Shown here: one piece after another, positions 44,885-55,551 of the stretch
Numbering within the stretch: the stretch's first letter is position 1
Layout of the letters: the number at the start of each line of letters is the position of its first letter
NCBI GenBank assembly: GCA_025399215.1
Contig: MU621193.1
Coordinates: 1 to 55,551, forward strand
DNA length: 55,551 nucleotides
Source: Globomyces pollinis-pini
Taxonomy: Eukaryota > Chytridiomycota > Chytridiomycetes > Rhizophydiales > Globomycetaceae
Direction of reading: 5' to 3'
Position numbers and translations under genes: made by a program
Notes under the pieces: model-generated
Databases searched by the model: none
What the model was told of the DNA's origin: nothing
The model's input: the letters and a program-made list of their open reading frames with translations, nothing else

Positions 44885-47454
44885 ATGGTAAAAACAAAGA
44901 AGACAAAAAATCAGAAACCAGGAAAACAGATTACCTTGGACATTGAGGATCCAGCTTCTTTCAGGCATTTGAATTTGTCTGAAAATACTTTGTCTGGTCT
45001 AAATATGGCAAATTTTGTAAAAATGACAGACATTCAAAAGCATTCACTGCCACTAGCATTAGGTTGAACATTCTTTTTTTTTAATTGTGTAGCTGGAAAG
45101 GATATCTTGGGAGCTGCTAAAACAGGTTCTGGAAAAACTTTAGCCTTTCTTATTCCTGTTTTGGAGAAACTTCATAAAGAAAATTGGTCAGACTTCGATG
45201 GTTTGGGTGCATTAGTCATTTCTCCTACCAGAGAATTAGCATTACAAATATTTGAAGTTCTTCGGATTATTGGAAAGAAACATTCATTTTCAGCTGGTAT
45301 CCTAATTGGAGGAAAAGATTTAAAACAGGAACAGGTATTATGATTTAAATCTAAAGAGACAGGAGCGTGTTGGGAGGATGAATATCTTGATTTGTACACC
45401 TGGTCGACTGTTACAGCATATGGATCAAAGTCCAGAGTTTAATTGTGACAGTCTTCAAATATTGGTCTTAGATGAAGCCGATAGAATCCTGGATATAGGA
45501 TTTGAAAAAGCTTTGAATGCAATCTTAGAAAACTTACCCAAAAAACGACAGACTTTATTATTTTCTGCCACACAAACAAAGGCTGTTCGTGACCTTTCAA
45601 GATTAAGTGTGAAGGTATTTCTATAATAGATGAACGGTTAGGACCCTGAATATATATCAGTTCATGAAGCAGCCGATAACAGCACCCCAAAGAATCTAGA
45701 ACAAACTTATATTGTTTGCCCACTGCCAATGAAGCTAGATATACTCTTTTCTTTTATCAAATCACATTTAAAACAAAAAATTCTCGTGTTCATGTCCAGT
45801 TGTAAACAAGTCAGATTTGTTTTTGAAAGTTTCTGTAAAATGCAGCCTGGTGTTCCACTTCTATGTCTCCATGGGAAACAAAGTCAAATGAAACGTAAAT
45901 TGGATTTTTAACGAGTGTTTAGGAATGGCTATATTCAACCAATTTTCTCGAAAGACTGCAGGATGTCTTTTTGCAACGGATGTTGCCGCAAGGTAATCTT
46001 TAAATATTTAATTACCAGAGGCTTGGATATTCCAGCTGTTGATTGGGTTATTCAACTAGATTGCCCAGATGACACTGCTACTTATATCCATAGAGTTGGT
46101 AGAACTGCCAGATATGACGCTTCAGGAAATGCTCTATTAATACTTTTGCCTTCTGAAAAAGAGGCAATGCTTAAAGAGTTGGAATTGAAGAAAGTTCCCA
46201 TCAAAGAAATTAAAGTAAACCCATCAAAAACTACGTCTGTTAAAGGCCAACTGGCCGCCATTTGCTCCCAAAGTCCTGAAATGAAATATTTGGCTCAAAA
46301 GGTAGTCTTCAAACTGTACTCATTAGACTAGGCATTTATTTGTTATCTACGATCTATTTATTTGCAGTCTAATAAGGAAGTGTTTGACGTGCATGCTTTA
46401 CCTGCGGAAGAATTCGCAGAAGCGTTGGGCCTCCCAGGAGCTCCTTCGATTAAATTCAAAGTATATTCAACATTTTTAACCTTAGAAACTTGGTTCAGCA
46501 AAGAATACTTCGAGACAGCTGGCGAATATTGATAACAAAGAAATTAAAGCACCAATTTCTTTAAAGAAAAAAGCAATGGAGCTTGCTAAGCGAACAGAGT
46601 CGGATGATGAAACAGAGAAAACGAAGGATAAGAAACCGAAAACTCGACTTGACAAATTGTTTGCACAAACCAACAAAACTGTTTTATCTACACATTATAA
46701 TCTTTTGAAGGACGCAGAAGGGGATGGAGATGAGGAAGATTCATTACTTACCTTGGCTCGAAAAGATCATGAAATATCAGACGATGAACTGATTTTGAAC
46801 AAAAAAACCAAGAAAAAGCTATCAAAAATAAAGAGAGCAATGGATGAGGCGGGCATCGGTAAAAAGATGCACTTTGATGAAGAGGGGAATGCAGTTGATG
46901 TATACAAAGTTCAATCACTTGAGGACTTTGAAAAGGAAGACGTGAAAGAAAAGCAACAAAAACATTTGGAAACTGCTGCTAGCTTGATGAAAGAGGCTGA
47001 TTTATTAGATAAAGAAACTGCCAGAGAGCGATTGCGGGAGCTAAAGCGAGCTAGAAAGAATAAAGAAAAGGCAATTCGTCGAGAGGAGGTTTGATAACAT
47101 ATTAGTTAATAATTTTAGAGTGGACCAGTTACTGATGTTTCCATTGGTCCAAATGATGATGAAGGCTCAAATGAAGAATTTGAAAATGATTCAAACATTT
47201 CCTATAATTCTGATGCAAATTCATTCCATTCTGATGCCGCATTAAGCTATGGCTCAGATGACAACATCTCTGAGGAAAACATATTGGATGAAGGTTCCGA
47301 TTTTGATATATTAGACGAAGATATTCAATCAGCACCATCCGCTCGCAAACGAAAACAACACACACAATCCGATAAAATCGACAAGAAACAGAAGCTGCTT
47401 TCCAATATGAATACGGATGAATTACAAGAGTTGGCTTTAAAATTGTTGCAATAA
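44885..47454 (+). CDS. DBP4: ATP-dependent RNA helicase Dbp4 (DDX10)
   Basis: Nine exons (introns of 30, 28, 27, 28, 26, 66, 25 and 30 bp) give 769 residues (yeast Dbp4 is 770). DEAD-box motifs in order: [12 protein letters not shown] (Q motif), AAKTGSGKT (I), PTRELALQ (Ia), CTPGRLLQH (Ib), [10 protein letters not shown] (II), FSATQT (III), [11 protein letters not shown] (IV), [22 protein letters not shown] (V) and [11 protein letters not shown] (VI). A DUF4217-like region follows, then Lys/Glu coiled coil and an acidic Ser/Asp tail ending [11 protein letters not shown]. Dbp4 acts in the nucleolus on early 18S rRNA processing and release of U14. The 66-bp intron (46302-46367) may be a stack of a 30-bp GT...AG unit and a 36-bp GC...AG unit. 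Confidence 0.95.
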
Positions 47455-47585
47455 ACATTTAACGTAATGGGAGTATATTATTTATTTAGTTGTTCACAGT
47501 CAGTTGAATGATGGCATATAAAGTATGCATACTATAAATACTAAGGTAATGAACCATAGTTTAGAATTTTCCCGAATTTTTTTCT

Positions 47586-47990
47586 ATGGTCATCTTGAAT
47601 GGAGGATGCCATTGCACCAATATTCAATTTCAGGTTCAATTCGAAGGACGTGAAATAATTGCCTGGGATTGTAACTGCTCAATATGTTTAATGAAGAAAA
47701 ACACACACTGCATCATACCATCAAAAGATTTTAAGTTAAAAGATCCTGAAATACCTTTGACAAAGTATACATTTAATACTCACACCGCACAGCATTGGTT
47801 CTGTCCCAAGTGCGGAGTGCAGGCATTTTACGTTCCAAGAAGTAATCCAGATGGGTTTGCTGTGACTATTGCATGTATCAAAGAGGATGACCTTAAAAAC
47901 TCCAATATTATTATCAAAGTTCAAAAATTTGATGGTAAAAATTGGGATCAAGAATTCGCTGAAAGTAATATAAGTCAGCTTTCAAAATAA
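47586..47990 (+). CDS. GFA/CENP-V-like zinc protein
   Basis: An intronless frame of 134 residues with the cysteine pattern of the glutathione-dependent formaldehyde-activating (GFA) family: GGCHCTNIQFQVQF, WDCNCSICLMKK and FCPKCGVQAFYVPRSNPDGF. These Cys residues bind two zinc ions in known structures. The size and sequence are near animal CENP-V and many uncharacterised fungal GFA proteins. The family name is historical; few members have a proven reaction, so a carbon-sulfur lyase or chromatin role should not be assumed. No targeting signal is visible. It is 131 bp downstream of DBP4 and convergent with the exonuclease gene that follows. Confidence 0.85.
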   Translation: MVILNGGCHCTNIQFQVQFEGREIIAWDCNCSICLMKKNTHCIIPSKDFKLKDPEIPLTKYTFNTHTAQHWFCPKCGVQAFYVPRSNPDGFAVTIACIKEDDLKNSNIIIKVQKFDGKNWDQEFAESNISQLSK

Positions 47991-48031
47991 AATGAAACTA
48001 AAATGAACTTAAACGTGTATTTACACCTAAA

Positions 48032-51000
48032 TCATTCTGATATATTAGAAGTAGTATCTCCAAGCTTGTCTAAAAATGGTGGTACAGCATAAAGTTTGAA
48101 AGTTGGTGGACTACGTTCAATATCAGTAGTTATCAAAACTTGAACAGAATCAAACAAACCAATAATTTGCGTGTGACTGATAACATGTTCTAAAGGATCG
48201 GATACATTATCTTCTTCGCCGTTTTTGATTGAAGGAGGTTGTATTGCGTCTGGTACTTCAACACTTGCTGGAACCTTCCAATGAATGACTAACTCACAAT
48301 TTTCCATTCTAGATTCAATACCAATAACTTCCCCTCGATCAATTGAGTCTTCAATCCAGACTCTAGTTTCAATTCCAAACCTAGGAACTAATACATCAAA
48401 TGCTCGTGACTCTATTCCATTAATATACGCTTTGGCATAGATTCCCTCATCAGCACATTGCATCTGAAGGCCATGTAAATAAGTACATAGGTACAAGTTT
48501 TGAGATGCATCTTGAGCATCCTTTGCTGCATTTTTTCTATTGTTACATTGCTTCGCAATTTCATCGACTCTTTCTGATGTAAATACCTCAGGTTTGTCTG
48601 CTAAACAAGCTTCCAACATCTGATGTACAACCAAGTCACAGTATCGTCGAATGGGAGACCTACTATTTAATTTTCGTTTCGTTACGTGAAATGAGTATAG
48701 AGTGGGATGCTTAACGCATAGTGACCAAAAGAAGATATATCAACTGATCCTGTGCAAAAATAATCCGCTCTCCGCATACTCTTGATGCACATCAATCTTA
48801 CCAATGATTGCTTTAAAGGATCAGATATCTTATTTAAACTGTTATTTAAAGTCAAAGCTGATGTGGTATCAAGAGTTATTTTCTTTTTTTCCAGTTCCTT
48901 TGCCAATTCATTCAATGATCGCATTAATGGAGGGGTATGTCGTCGCAACAGAGACGATTCTGGATAATACGACACTATTTTTTCTGCCACGGTCCTGTTA
49001 GCCAATAGCATATACTATGTTTAATTCGCATGCTGTTACCTCTTCAATCAGTTTGTTAGATTCCTTCAGCAAGTATACCCCCGAATCCACTGGCAGACCC
49101 GTATCGTCACAATCAAACCATAGCTTGATGGAATTGAGTGTCAGAGATCCATTCTTATATCGATTCTCCCGTAAAACTTTGCTGAACTTATACAGTTGCT
49201 GAATATCTCCCCTGATTTGATCAATTGTCCATGAGCCATAGAGTTCTACATTTTCAGTTTCATCCCAATCTCTTCCTTCTATCACAGCTTGTGCATTATC
49301 ATAAGACAACTTTGCACAAGAATTAATTACGGTTCGTTGGAATGTAGGTTCGCCAACGATGTTACCTTCTGAGTCGAAAATCCAGAAAACAGAGAAGGCC
49401 AGTCGATCCACACCACCATTCAAACTGCAAAGCTCTTCACAGAGTAGTCTAGGTAACATAGGAATAACTTTCTGAACTAGGTAAACCGATGTTGCCCGAT
49501 TGAATGCCTCATCATCAACTTTTGTTCCATTACGAACAAAATAGGATACATCAGCAATGTGAACACCAATCTCAAACGTACCATCTCCAAGGTCGATGCA
49601 TGATAAAGCATCATCCAAATCACGTGCAGTTGGGGGATCAATGGAGAAAACACGATGCAGACGCATATCGCGACGATTAGCGAATTCAGATTCGGGAATA
49701 CTCCAAGGCTTGCAATTAGATTAAATGGACTTACTGTGGGAACCAAAGAATCAACCACTTCATCCGAAAAGAATTCCCATGTGATTCCTGACGACACCAA
49801 TAGGGCTTCTGATTCAGTCGTTAGGTGTCCCATCTTTCCCAAAACATTAACGAACTCACCTATGGGGAAGATACTGTCGGCCCTCCAATTCGTGATTTTT
49901 GCTGTAACTAAAGTTCCATCGAATGAATCTGGGTCATTGAGGAAATTTCCAGGAACGAGTGACTTTGAAAGTAATATAAATGGGACTCGTTTGTCGCTCT
50001 ACGGTTAATCAAATATTTTACAGGTTTGAACCAAACGAATTTCGAATTTGATCCAGTGCCATTGTTTTGAACTTCACTGGTTGGCTTCTCTACACTCAAT
50101 TCCCCAACAAACGTTCGCTCTCGCATAGAACTTTCCAATATAAAAACAATGGTACCAAATACTCTAGTTTCTTCAAACTCTACATGTTAACCTTTTAGTT
50201 TTACCTTCAACCTCAACTTCATCAATCGTAAGATTACACTTGTTTTGTCTTTTTTGATTTTCCAAAGATTTGGTCATCTTTTTTTCTTTCTGGAGATTTT
50301 TCTCCTGTTCTAAATCATCACCTGTTAACAACTCCACCAATACGATGTCTCCATCAAGCGCTCGATTCATGTGTTTCATGCCCGAAATAAAAATATCGTC
50401 ATCTTCCCCTTCAGATCTGACATAACCATCATTTCTATTCGCTTTACTTATTCTCAAAGTGCCTTGAAGAATCGTTTTATCTTCCAACCCATTATCTTTC
50501 TCTTCTTCAGATATGTACCTTACCATTAAATATCTTCAACTTACTCTTTGTAAAAATTCTTCTTTTTCTTTGAAGGTGTATTCCTAGGACTCTCCCACAA
50601 CTTTTTGGTCTTGGGTGTGGGGTTTTGCAAACCATTACCAGAACTTTTTCCGATATTTGTTGCAGCCGCTTTATTTCTTGGAGTTCTTAATACCTCATTT
50701 TGTTTTGAAGGTTTGTTGGTCTTGTTTTCGGGATTGATTTCTAACTGTGATGTTTGGTTCTTTAAGAAAGTCACTATATCAAAATCTCGTATAAAGCAAT
50801 CTTCTAAAACATCAAGTTTAAATTTGACTCCAGGGAATAGGTTTGAATCGTTGCTGGATGAGCCATTCCCTTCTTCAAATGAATCCGCAAAGATTTTTTG
50901 AGGTACGAAGTTCTTGCTGATGTGAGGAATGTTTGTGGATTTCGACCTGCATCTAGATAAACCACATAGTAGCACTTACGAAGATGCAATATCATGCGAG

Positions 51001-51314
51001 AATGTACATTCATTTCTACTGCATGATCCATAGTTTTTAAAATAGTTACAGATGTTGTTCTTCACTTTTGTTTTACCATTTTTCTTGGGTCTTTGACTTG
51101 AATTTCCTGATCTATTATTGTTGGGTTTAATATTTCCATTGGACTTTGTTTCTGATTGATGTGACATAGCACATTCAATACCTTTACGACAGCTTCCTTG
51201 TTGATAAAAAGGACAAACTTTTCGAATAGGTGGGGGATTGATAACCGGTTCACTGTGCTGATCACTTATTAGGAAATCCTCAAAGTTTAATTCTTTAACG
51301 TTGCTCGATTCCAT
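48032..51314 (-). CDS. DIS3L2: DIS3L2-like 3'-5' exoribonuclease with N-terminal CCCH zinc fingers
   Basis: Eight exons (introns of 27, 26, 25, 23, 26, 25 and 26 bp) give 1034 residues. Two CCCH fingers open the protein: CPFYQQGSCRKGIECAMSH (about 34-52) and CNYFKNYGSCSRNECTFSH (about 90-108). A basic disordered linker follows, then the cold-shock region YISEEEKDNGLEDKTILQGT-LRISKANRNDGYV, as in Dis3L2. The RNB domain has the active-site aspartates in SIDPPTARDLDDALS (about 515-529), HIADVSYFVRNGTKVDDEA, YTHFTSPIRRYCDLV and a C-terminal S1-like region. There is no PIN domain, which separates it from Dis3. The catalytic Asp residues are intact, unlike fungal Ssd1. Dis3L2 degrades uridylated RNAs in the cytoplasm; the fingers are not part of the family I know. 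Confidence 0.9.
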
Positions 51315-51385
51315 TGAATAGGTAAAAAATTTTGAACGAAAAAATCAGGTAAATGCAACTATCTGACTCATCCTAAACATAATAG

Positions 51386-53301
51386 TCACTTTAAATTTTT
51401 TTTATTAAAGTAGTCCTCAATGCTGCCACGAATGCTAGACTTTGGTTTCCTTTTCTTGGTAACTGGTACACGGTTTGTAGTTGGTTTCCTTTTGGGTATG
51501 TTTTTAGATGGCGAAGACAGACTTATCGCAAAGTGTAAATCGCTATGTTCAGCCTTTTGGGTATGGTCAATTATTACATTGCATTCAGGACATCTATATG
51601 CGAATGGTGTGCCATTCTCATCAACCATATCTAACAGCACATCAAATCCGCTATCAATCTGCTGAGGCTCGCTCTTTTTATCAATAAGCAATTTTGACGA
51701 ACACAATGCAGGATTGGAATCCTGCAAACAGATGGTGTTGTGCTCAGTACTTGACTCTACCAACCACTTTGATAGTGACAAGTTTGATCGCTTTTCAAAT
51801 CCAGAAATTGTCAAAGATATCAGAGTCATTGAAGCCATGTTGAATTCATTTTTAGCGAGCTGTAACGCTTTGTCAAGCACAACCGTAAAGTCTTTAAGAT
51901 CGTCTTTGTGTGGAAACGGACATGATTGGGTTCGAAGTGAAGGGTTTCGGATTGCAAGCTATTGTTTATAAATACTGATCAATACCGTTAAGAGTTTGGG
52001 CCATCGAGAGGTCTCACCATATTCACCTAAACTTCTGGAATATATTTCATTGGATAAAACTCCGAGCCATTTTCGAATACTATCAACTTCAGTGACAGGG
52101 GTATTGAATGTCTTTATGGAGGCTATAGACTTACAATTCTTTGATTGAATGACTTTGTCTGAACACACGCCCCTACAAATGTTGTACAACCAATCACCGA
52201 CATCTTCCCCAAGCTTATTCTGAATTTCTTTCTTGGAAAAGCTCCTTGACAATAAATTAGTAAAAGAGTACCATAAATCGGATGCCTTTTCTACTTCAAA
52301 GAATTCTTCTATCTTCTCCCCAAATTTTCCGCCTAAACCCTTTATTTTGGACATTGCTATAGTACGCATGAAACCTTCCACCTATATTTAGATTTGAAAA
52401 AATACTTCTTTATCTCTGAGTACAGTCTGAAAAGTAGTCGTTAGTAAATGATAATACCTGCTTGTTTGGTTTGTTTAAAGATGAAACTAGTTTGCTGAGC
52501 GTTTTATTGTGAGCAATCCCAGTACTGCAAGTATATCCCAATTGATTCCATATAGAATTTCGAATTGTCTGGCTTATTTTACAAGCATAAAGTAGCTGTA
52601 AATCTGCAAAACCACTGGACACCTCCACATCATCACCAACCATATATCCATAATCTTTCCAATACACCTGCGGCTCTTGAAGAGGATCAAATTTGTCATT
52701 CAAAAGCATTCTGTTGATATCTTCAGTTACATCTATATACACCTCATCAACAGAAGCTTTTTGATAATTTGGATACAGGCTTTGGATAATCTACAGCATT
52801 AGTATCATTAACTTATTAAAATAAATATATAAATCCAAAAAGAATTGGTAATACCTTCATTATTTTTAATGATGCATCTCTACACGGTTAAAATGAGAAA
52901 TGTTGACCGATAAGTGTGCAATGACGCTTTCAAGTTGTCCTTCTGTAGCCGCCCTGTTCTATACTTTGGAATAGGATCATCAGGAGAATAAGTGGGAACA
53001 TGTACTAAAACTAAATCTGGACATAACTCTTTCGCTTCTTGAACAGTAGTTGATCTTGTTATTCCAAATTTCCGAGCTGAATAAGACACTGCTAATATCC
53101 CTTCAATTATTTGAGTAAGACAATAGAGTACCTATTTAAGTTAGTGAATGTGATGAGTACCATTCCACTGTTGAACACATATTGGTGTATCAAGGGACAA
53201 ATTTAATCTAACTCTTTCCACTTGAGCATAAAATGCATCCTTTACATCAGAAGTATCAATGTATTTACTAAATCCAGATGTATAATTGCACGGGAATTCA
53301 T
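51386..53301 (-). CDS. RAD30: Translesion DNA polymerase eta
   Basis: Eight exons (introns of 29, 60, 28, 64, 31, 24 and 27 bp) give 550 residues. It begins MNSRAIIHLDLDAFYAQVER, the Y-family motif with the first catalytic Asp, then QWNGILAVSYSARKFGITRS, CPDLVLVHVPTYSPDDPIPK, YQKASVDEVYIDVTED (catalytic D-E), CSTGIAHNKTLSKLVSSLNK-PNKQTVL and VEGFMRTIAMSKIKGLGGKF. Near the C-terminus is a UBZ ubiquitin-binding finger (RCPECNVIIDHTQKAEHSDL-H), and the end SIEDYFNKKNLK resembles a PCNA-binding PIP box. It bypasses UV dimers. The 60-bp intron (53101-53160) is a 29+31 stack at AG|GT; the 64-bp one is not. The start codons of RAD30 and MTQ2 are 45 bp apart. Confidence 0.95.
53101..53160 (-). other. 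Stacked double intron in RAD30 (29+31 bp)
   Basis: On the minus strand GTACTCATC...TAAATAG (29) abuts GTACTCTAT...TTGAAG (31). Both units share the first six bases GTACTC. Removing both joins QWNG|ILAVSYSARK with the right frame and alignment; removing only the first leads to a stop codon within ten codons. Confidence 0.85.
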
Positions 53302-53346
53302 GTTGGAAACAAAAAATAAAATTGTTTCCAAATTCAATTCAATCCA
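53302..53346. promoter_or_regulatory. 45-bp bidirectional start region between RAD30 and MTQ2
   Basis: Only 45 bp separate the two divergent start codons. It contains AATTGTTTCC-like AT-rich sequence and no room for separate promoters, so initiation elements must be shared or lie within the coding regions. Confidence 0.7.
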
Positions 53347-54141
53347 ATGGAATTTTCAACTCCAAACTTGAAGCACATTCAGAAAAGTGATTTTGAAAAT
53401 GTTTATGAACCTGCAGGTTGGTCCAATGGCTATTAAACTTAGGTTCGTTTTTGTAAGTGTTAACATTAGAGGATACTTTTCTTTTTTTAGATACATTGGA
53501 GCAAGAATACTCGAAATTAATCACAGATAATCCTTTGATATGTTTGGAGATTGGGTAAATTTATTACTAATACTTATTTAAGCTCTGGCTCCGGCTGTGT
53601 CATTACATTTTTGGCAACCATCTTGGGACCATCCCGCTGTGAGACTTAAAACTGACTAAATTTAGTATATTTAGCTGTAGATATAAACCCCCAAGCTTGT
53701 GACATCAGTTTCAGGACCGGAAGTCAAAATAATGTCTCTGTCGATTTGGTGAACACAAACTTCACTGATGGACTAAATAAGAGATTACATGGTACTATTG
53801 ATGTTTTATGTTTCAATCCACCATACGTTGTAACTCCAACTGAGGAAATTGGTTCAAAATCAATTGAAGCATCGTGGGCTGGCGGAATTGATGGTCGTGA
53901 AGTAATTGATAGGTTTTTACCATTGGTAGATGTACAGTAGATGATATGATAACATGTTCAGGAACTTCTATCACCTAACGGGGTGTTTTATATGGTTGTA
54001 ATTAATGAGAACAAGCCGGAGGAGATAATGGAATATATGGCTGACAAGTTTGGTTTTTTTTCAAGAAGTTTAATGTATCGACGAGCTGGTTGGGAGGGAT
54101 TAAGTGTTCTTGGGTTCAGTAGAGTAGAAGGTCGAATGTAA
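53347..54141 (+). CDS. MTQ2: eRF1 glutamine N5-methyltransferase (HemK2 family)
   Basis: Five exons (introns of 53, 28, 36 and 30 bp) give 215 residues, matching human HEMK2 (214). MEFSTPNLKHIQKSDFENVY-EPAEDTFLFLDTLEQEY is the family N-terminus. CLEIGSGSGCVITFLATILG is the SAM-binding glycine loop, SVDINPQACDIS the acidic loop, VLCFNPPYVVTPTEEI the NPPY catalytic motif, and AGGIDGREVIDRFLPLVDEL-LSPNGVFYMVV the core. With Trm112 it methylates the Gln of the GGQ motif in release factor eRF1. The first intron (53417-53469) consists of GT...AG units of 26 and 27 bp joined at AG|GT. Confidence 0.95.
53417..53469 (+). other. Stacked double intron in MTQ2 (26+27 bp)
   Basis: GTTGGTCC...AAACTTAG (53417-53442) is followed immediately by GTTCGTTT...AACATTAG (53443-53469). 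Exons join as VYEPA|EDTFLFLDTLE, the invariant MTQ2 sequence, only if both are removed. Confidence 0.87.
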
Positions 54142-54277
54142 TATTTACATATATTTCTATTAATAATCTCGCTTTTAAAGTCATTATTTGTTTCCGATGA
54201 CGGAATGTGAAAGAGGTTGAGTCACGATCAGTATTTAACTCGTTCCGTAAACACGGTCAATTCTTTCTAAACTTTAC

Positions 54278-55378
54278 ATGACTGACGAAATCTTGGTGTT
54301 TACAAAAGATGAAGTCTCATCTCATCATGATACTTCGTCCCTTTGGGTAATTGTGAAAGACAAAGGTTCAGACTCTCAAAGTTAACCAAGTAGTTTACGA
54401 TCTAACATCATTCGCGGAAGATCATCCTGGTATAGATCTGAAATTTTATAATGATTTTATAGGTGGAATGGAAATATTATTACAGTATGGAGGGCAAGAT
54501 GTCACTGATGTTCTTCAAGATGTTAATGAACATCTTCATTCAGACTCGGCTTATGAAATGCTTGACGATTATATGATCGGTCATCTAAGTGATTCAAAAT
54601 CAGTATCCAAACAAGAATCAAAGACAAAGAATGACTTCATTGATGTTAACAAGCCAATGCTGGCTCAAATCTGGAATCGCAATTTTTCCAAATCTTTCTA
54701 TCTTGAACAAGTACATAAAGCAAGACATTGTAAACATTCTGCACCGATATTTGGTTACGCGCTCCTGGATATGTTTACTCGAACTCCTTGGTGGGCAATT
54801 CCAATATTTTGGATACCATTCATTATCTATACAAGTACAGAATGTATAAAACAGAATCCAACCTGGTACCTTCTTTGGATATATCCTGTTGGTATATTTA
54901 TTTTCACATTTATTGAATATTCGCTTCATCGGTTTTTATTTCACTTGGATGATATGCTTCCAGATCACAAAATAGCCTTAATGATTCATTTTACTATGCA
55001 TGGTGTGCATCACTTTCTTCCTATGGATCAGTATTTTATCAAATTTCTAATATCTAGGATGCGGTTAGTTTTACCACCTGCACTGGGCTTTGTATTGGTA
55101 TATCCTATATGGGCTACATTTCATTTCTTAATGCCAAATGGGATTGGACAGGGTATAACAGCGGGAGGATTGATTGGATTTGTAGCATATGACATGACAC
55201 ATTGTAATTAGTATGTTTGCCATTAACCACAGATTATTTACACCATGGCAAACCATTCAATGATTACGCCAGTGAAATGAAGAGTTATCATTTGGATCAC
55301 CATTACAAGAATTACGAGCTTGGCTACGGTATTACGTCAAAGCTTTGGGATTGGGTTTTTGGAACTTTAATTGTATGA
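54278..55378 (+). CDS. SCS7: Sphingolipid fatty acid 2-hydroxylase (Scs7/FA2H)
   Basis: Four exons (introns of 28, 33 and 29 bp) give 336 residues. An N-terminal cytochrome b5 domain has the haem ligand region VYDLTSFAEDHPGGMEILLQ and a second His near DVNEHLHSDSA. The membrane hydroxylase has helices WWAIPIFWIPFIIYTSTE and WYLLWIYPVGIFIFTFIEY and the di-iron histidine boxes YSLHRFLFH, HFTMHGVHHFLP, YYLHHGKP and YHLDHHYKNYELG. It hydroxylates the N-acyl chain of ceramides in the endoplasmic reticulum. The protein ends WDWVFGTLIV; a possible 28-bp intron at the stop codon would change only the last residue. The residue-level exon joins agree with the family. Confidence 0.95.
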
Positions 55379-55551
55379 ATAGTTTCCTATTCTTTTGCAG
55401 TGTTAAATAGATCGTAAGATTAAACCAATGTATATGTATTTAAGCAATTTGGTTTTATTAGACCATTTATCAACCAACCATGATTTTGATGAATACTATG
55501 TAAGTTGAAATCTTATTTTTTATATTTGCTGGCATTTTGCATTTATTCTGG
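55379..55551. other. Right end of window, no confirmed gene
   Basis: 3' flank of the hydroxylase gene. A plus-strand ATG near 55481 (ATGATTTTGATGAATAC) is followed by a GTAAGTTG donor, so a first exon of a further gene may begin here, but too little is visible to decide. Confidence 0.3.

Overview
This window is nuclear DNA from an AT-rich, gene-dense fungus, probably an early-diverging (chytrid-grade) lineage. The fungal signs are a fused ARG5,6 acetylglutamate kinase/reductase, an M36 fungalysin, CAT2, DBP4 and SKI8. TMEM62-, TMEM223- and TTC14-like genes, which I associate more with animals, protists or early fungi than with yeasts, argue against Dikarya. The lineage call is inference. I resolved 105 introns by requiring GT...AG ends, an open frame and agreement with remembered family sequences. 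In every gene the spliced coding length is then a multiple of three. Of these, 96 are only 22-36 bp long. Four of the nine longer ones split exactly into two or three intron-sized GT...AG units joined at AG|GT.

Layout. 1-599: partial BTB-like gene (-). 833-3283: TMEM62-like phosphoesterase (-), divergent from a helical-repeat, PPR-like protein (3513-5373) across a 23-bp inverted repeat. 5751-6476: RPL18. 6757-8968: F-box/ankyrin gene, small secreted protein and a short NAD(P)-binding protein whose stop overlaps that of PHB2 (8965-9981). 10352-19364: four copies (10.4, 15.0, 17.0 and 18.3 kb, all +) of an unrecognised secreted cysteine-motif family with GPI-like tails; ARG5,6 lies on the opposite strand after the first copy. 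19595-22293: TMEM223-like gene and a tandem pair of putative Fe(II)/2OG-oxygenase-like proteins. 22370-26990: HAT1, a disordered Ser/Gln/Asn-rich protein and peroxisomal/mitochondrial carnitine acetyltransferase.

27331-36565: zinc finger/FG-repeat/P-loop ATPase, F-box/ankyrin gene, a DnaJ + PARP-type zinc finger + BRCT protein, PDX1 (vitamin B6), 3-hydroxyisobutyrate dehydrogenase and a third F-box/ankyrin gene. 36566-37429: mostly a decayed coding fragment. 37430-39234: fungalysin. 39590-55378: dense housekeeping block of SKI8/WDR61, TTC14-like, mitochondrial aspartate aminotransferase, FOL3, DBP4, GFA/CENP-V-like, DIS3L2-like exonuclease with N-terminal CCCH fingers, RAD30 (Pol eta), MTQ2 and the SCS7/FA2H hydroxylase.

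The genes do not form one pathway. The most novel items are the stacked mini-introns, the four-gene secreted family, the tandem oxygenase-like pair and three unusual domain fusions. Family assignments rest on recognition by eye, with no database search.
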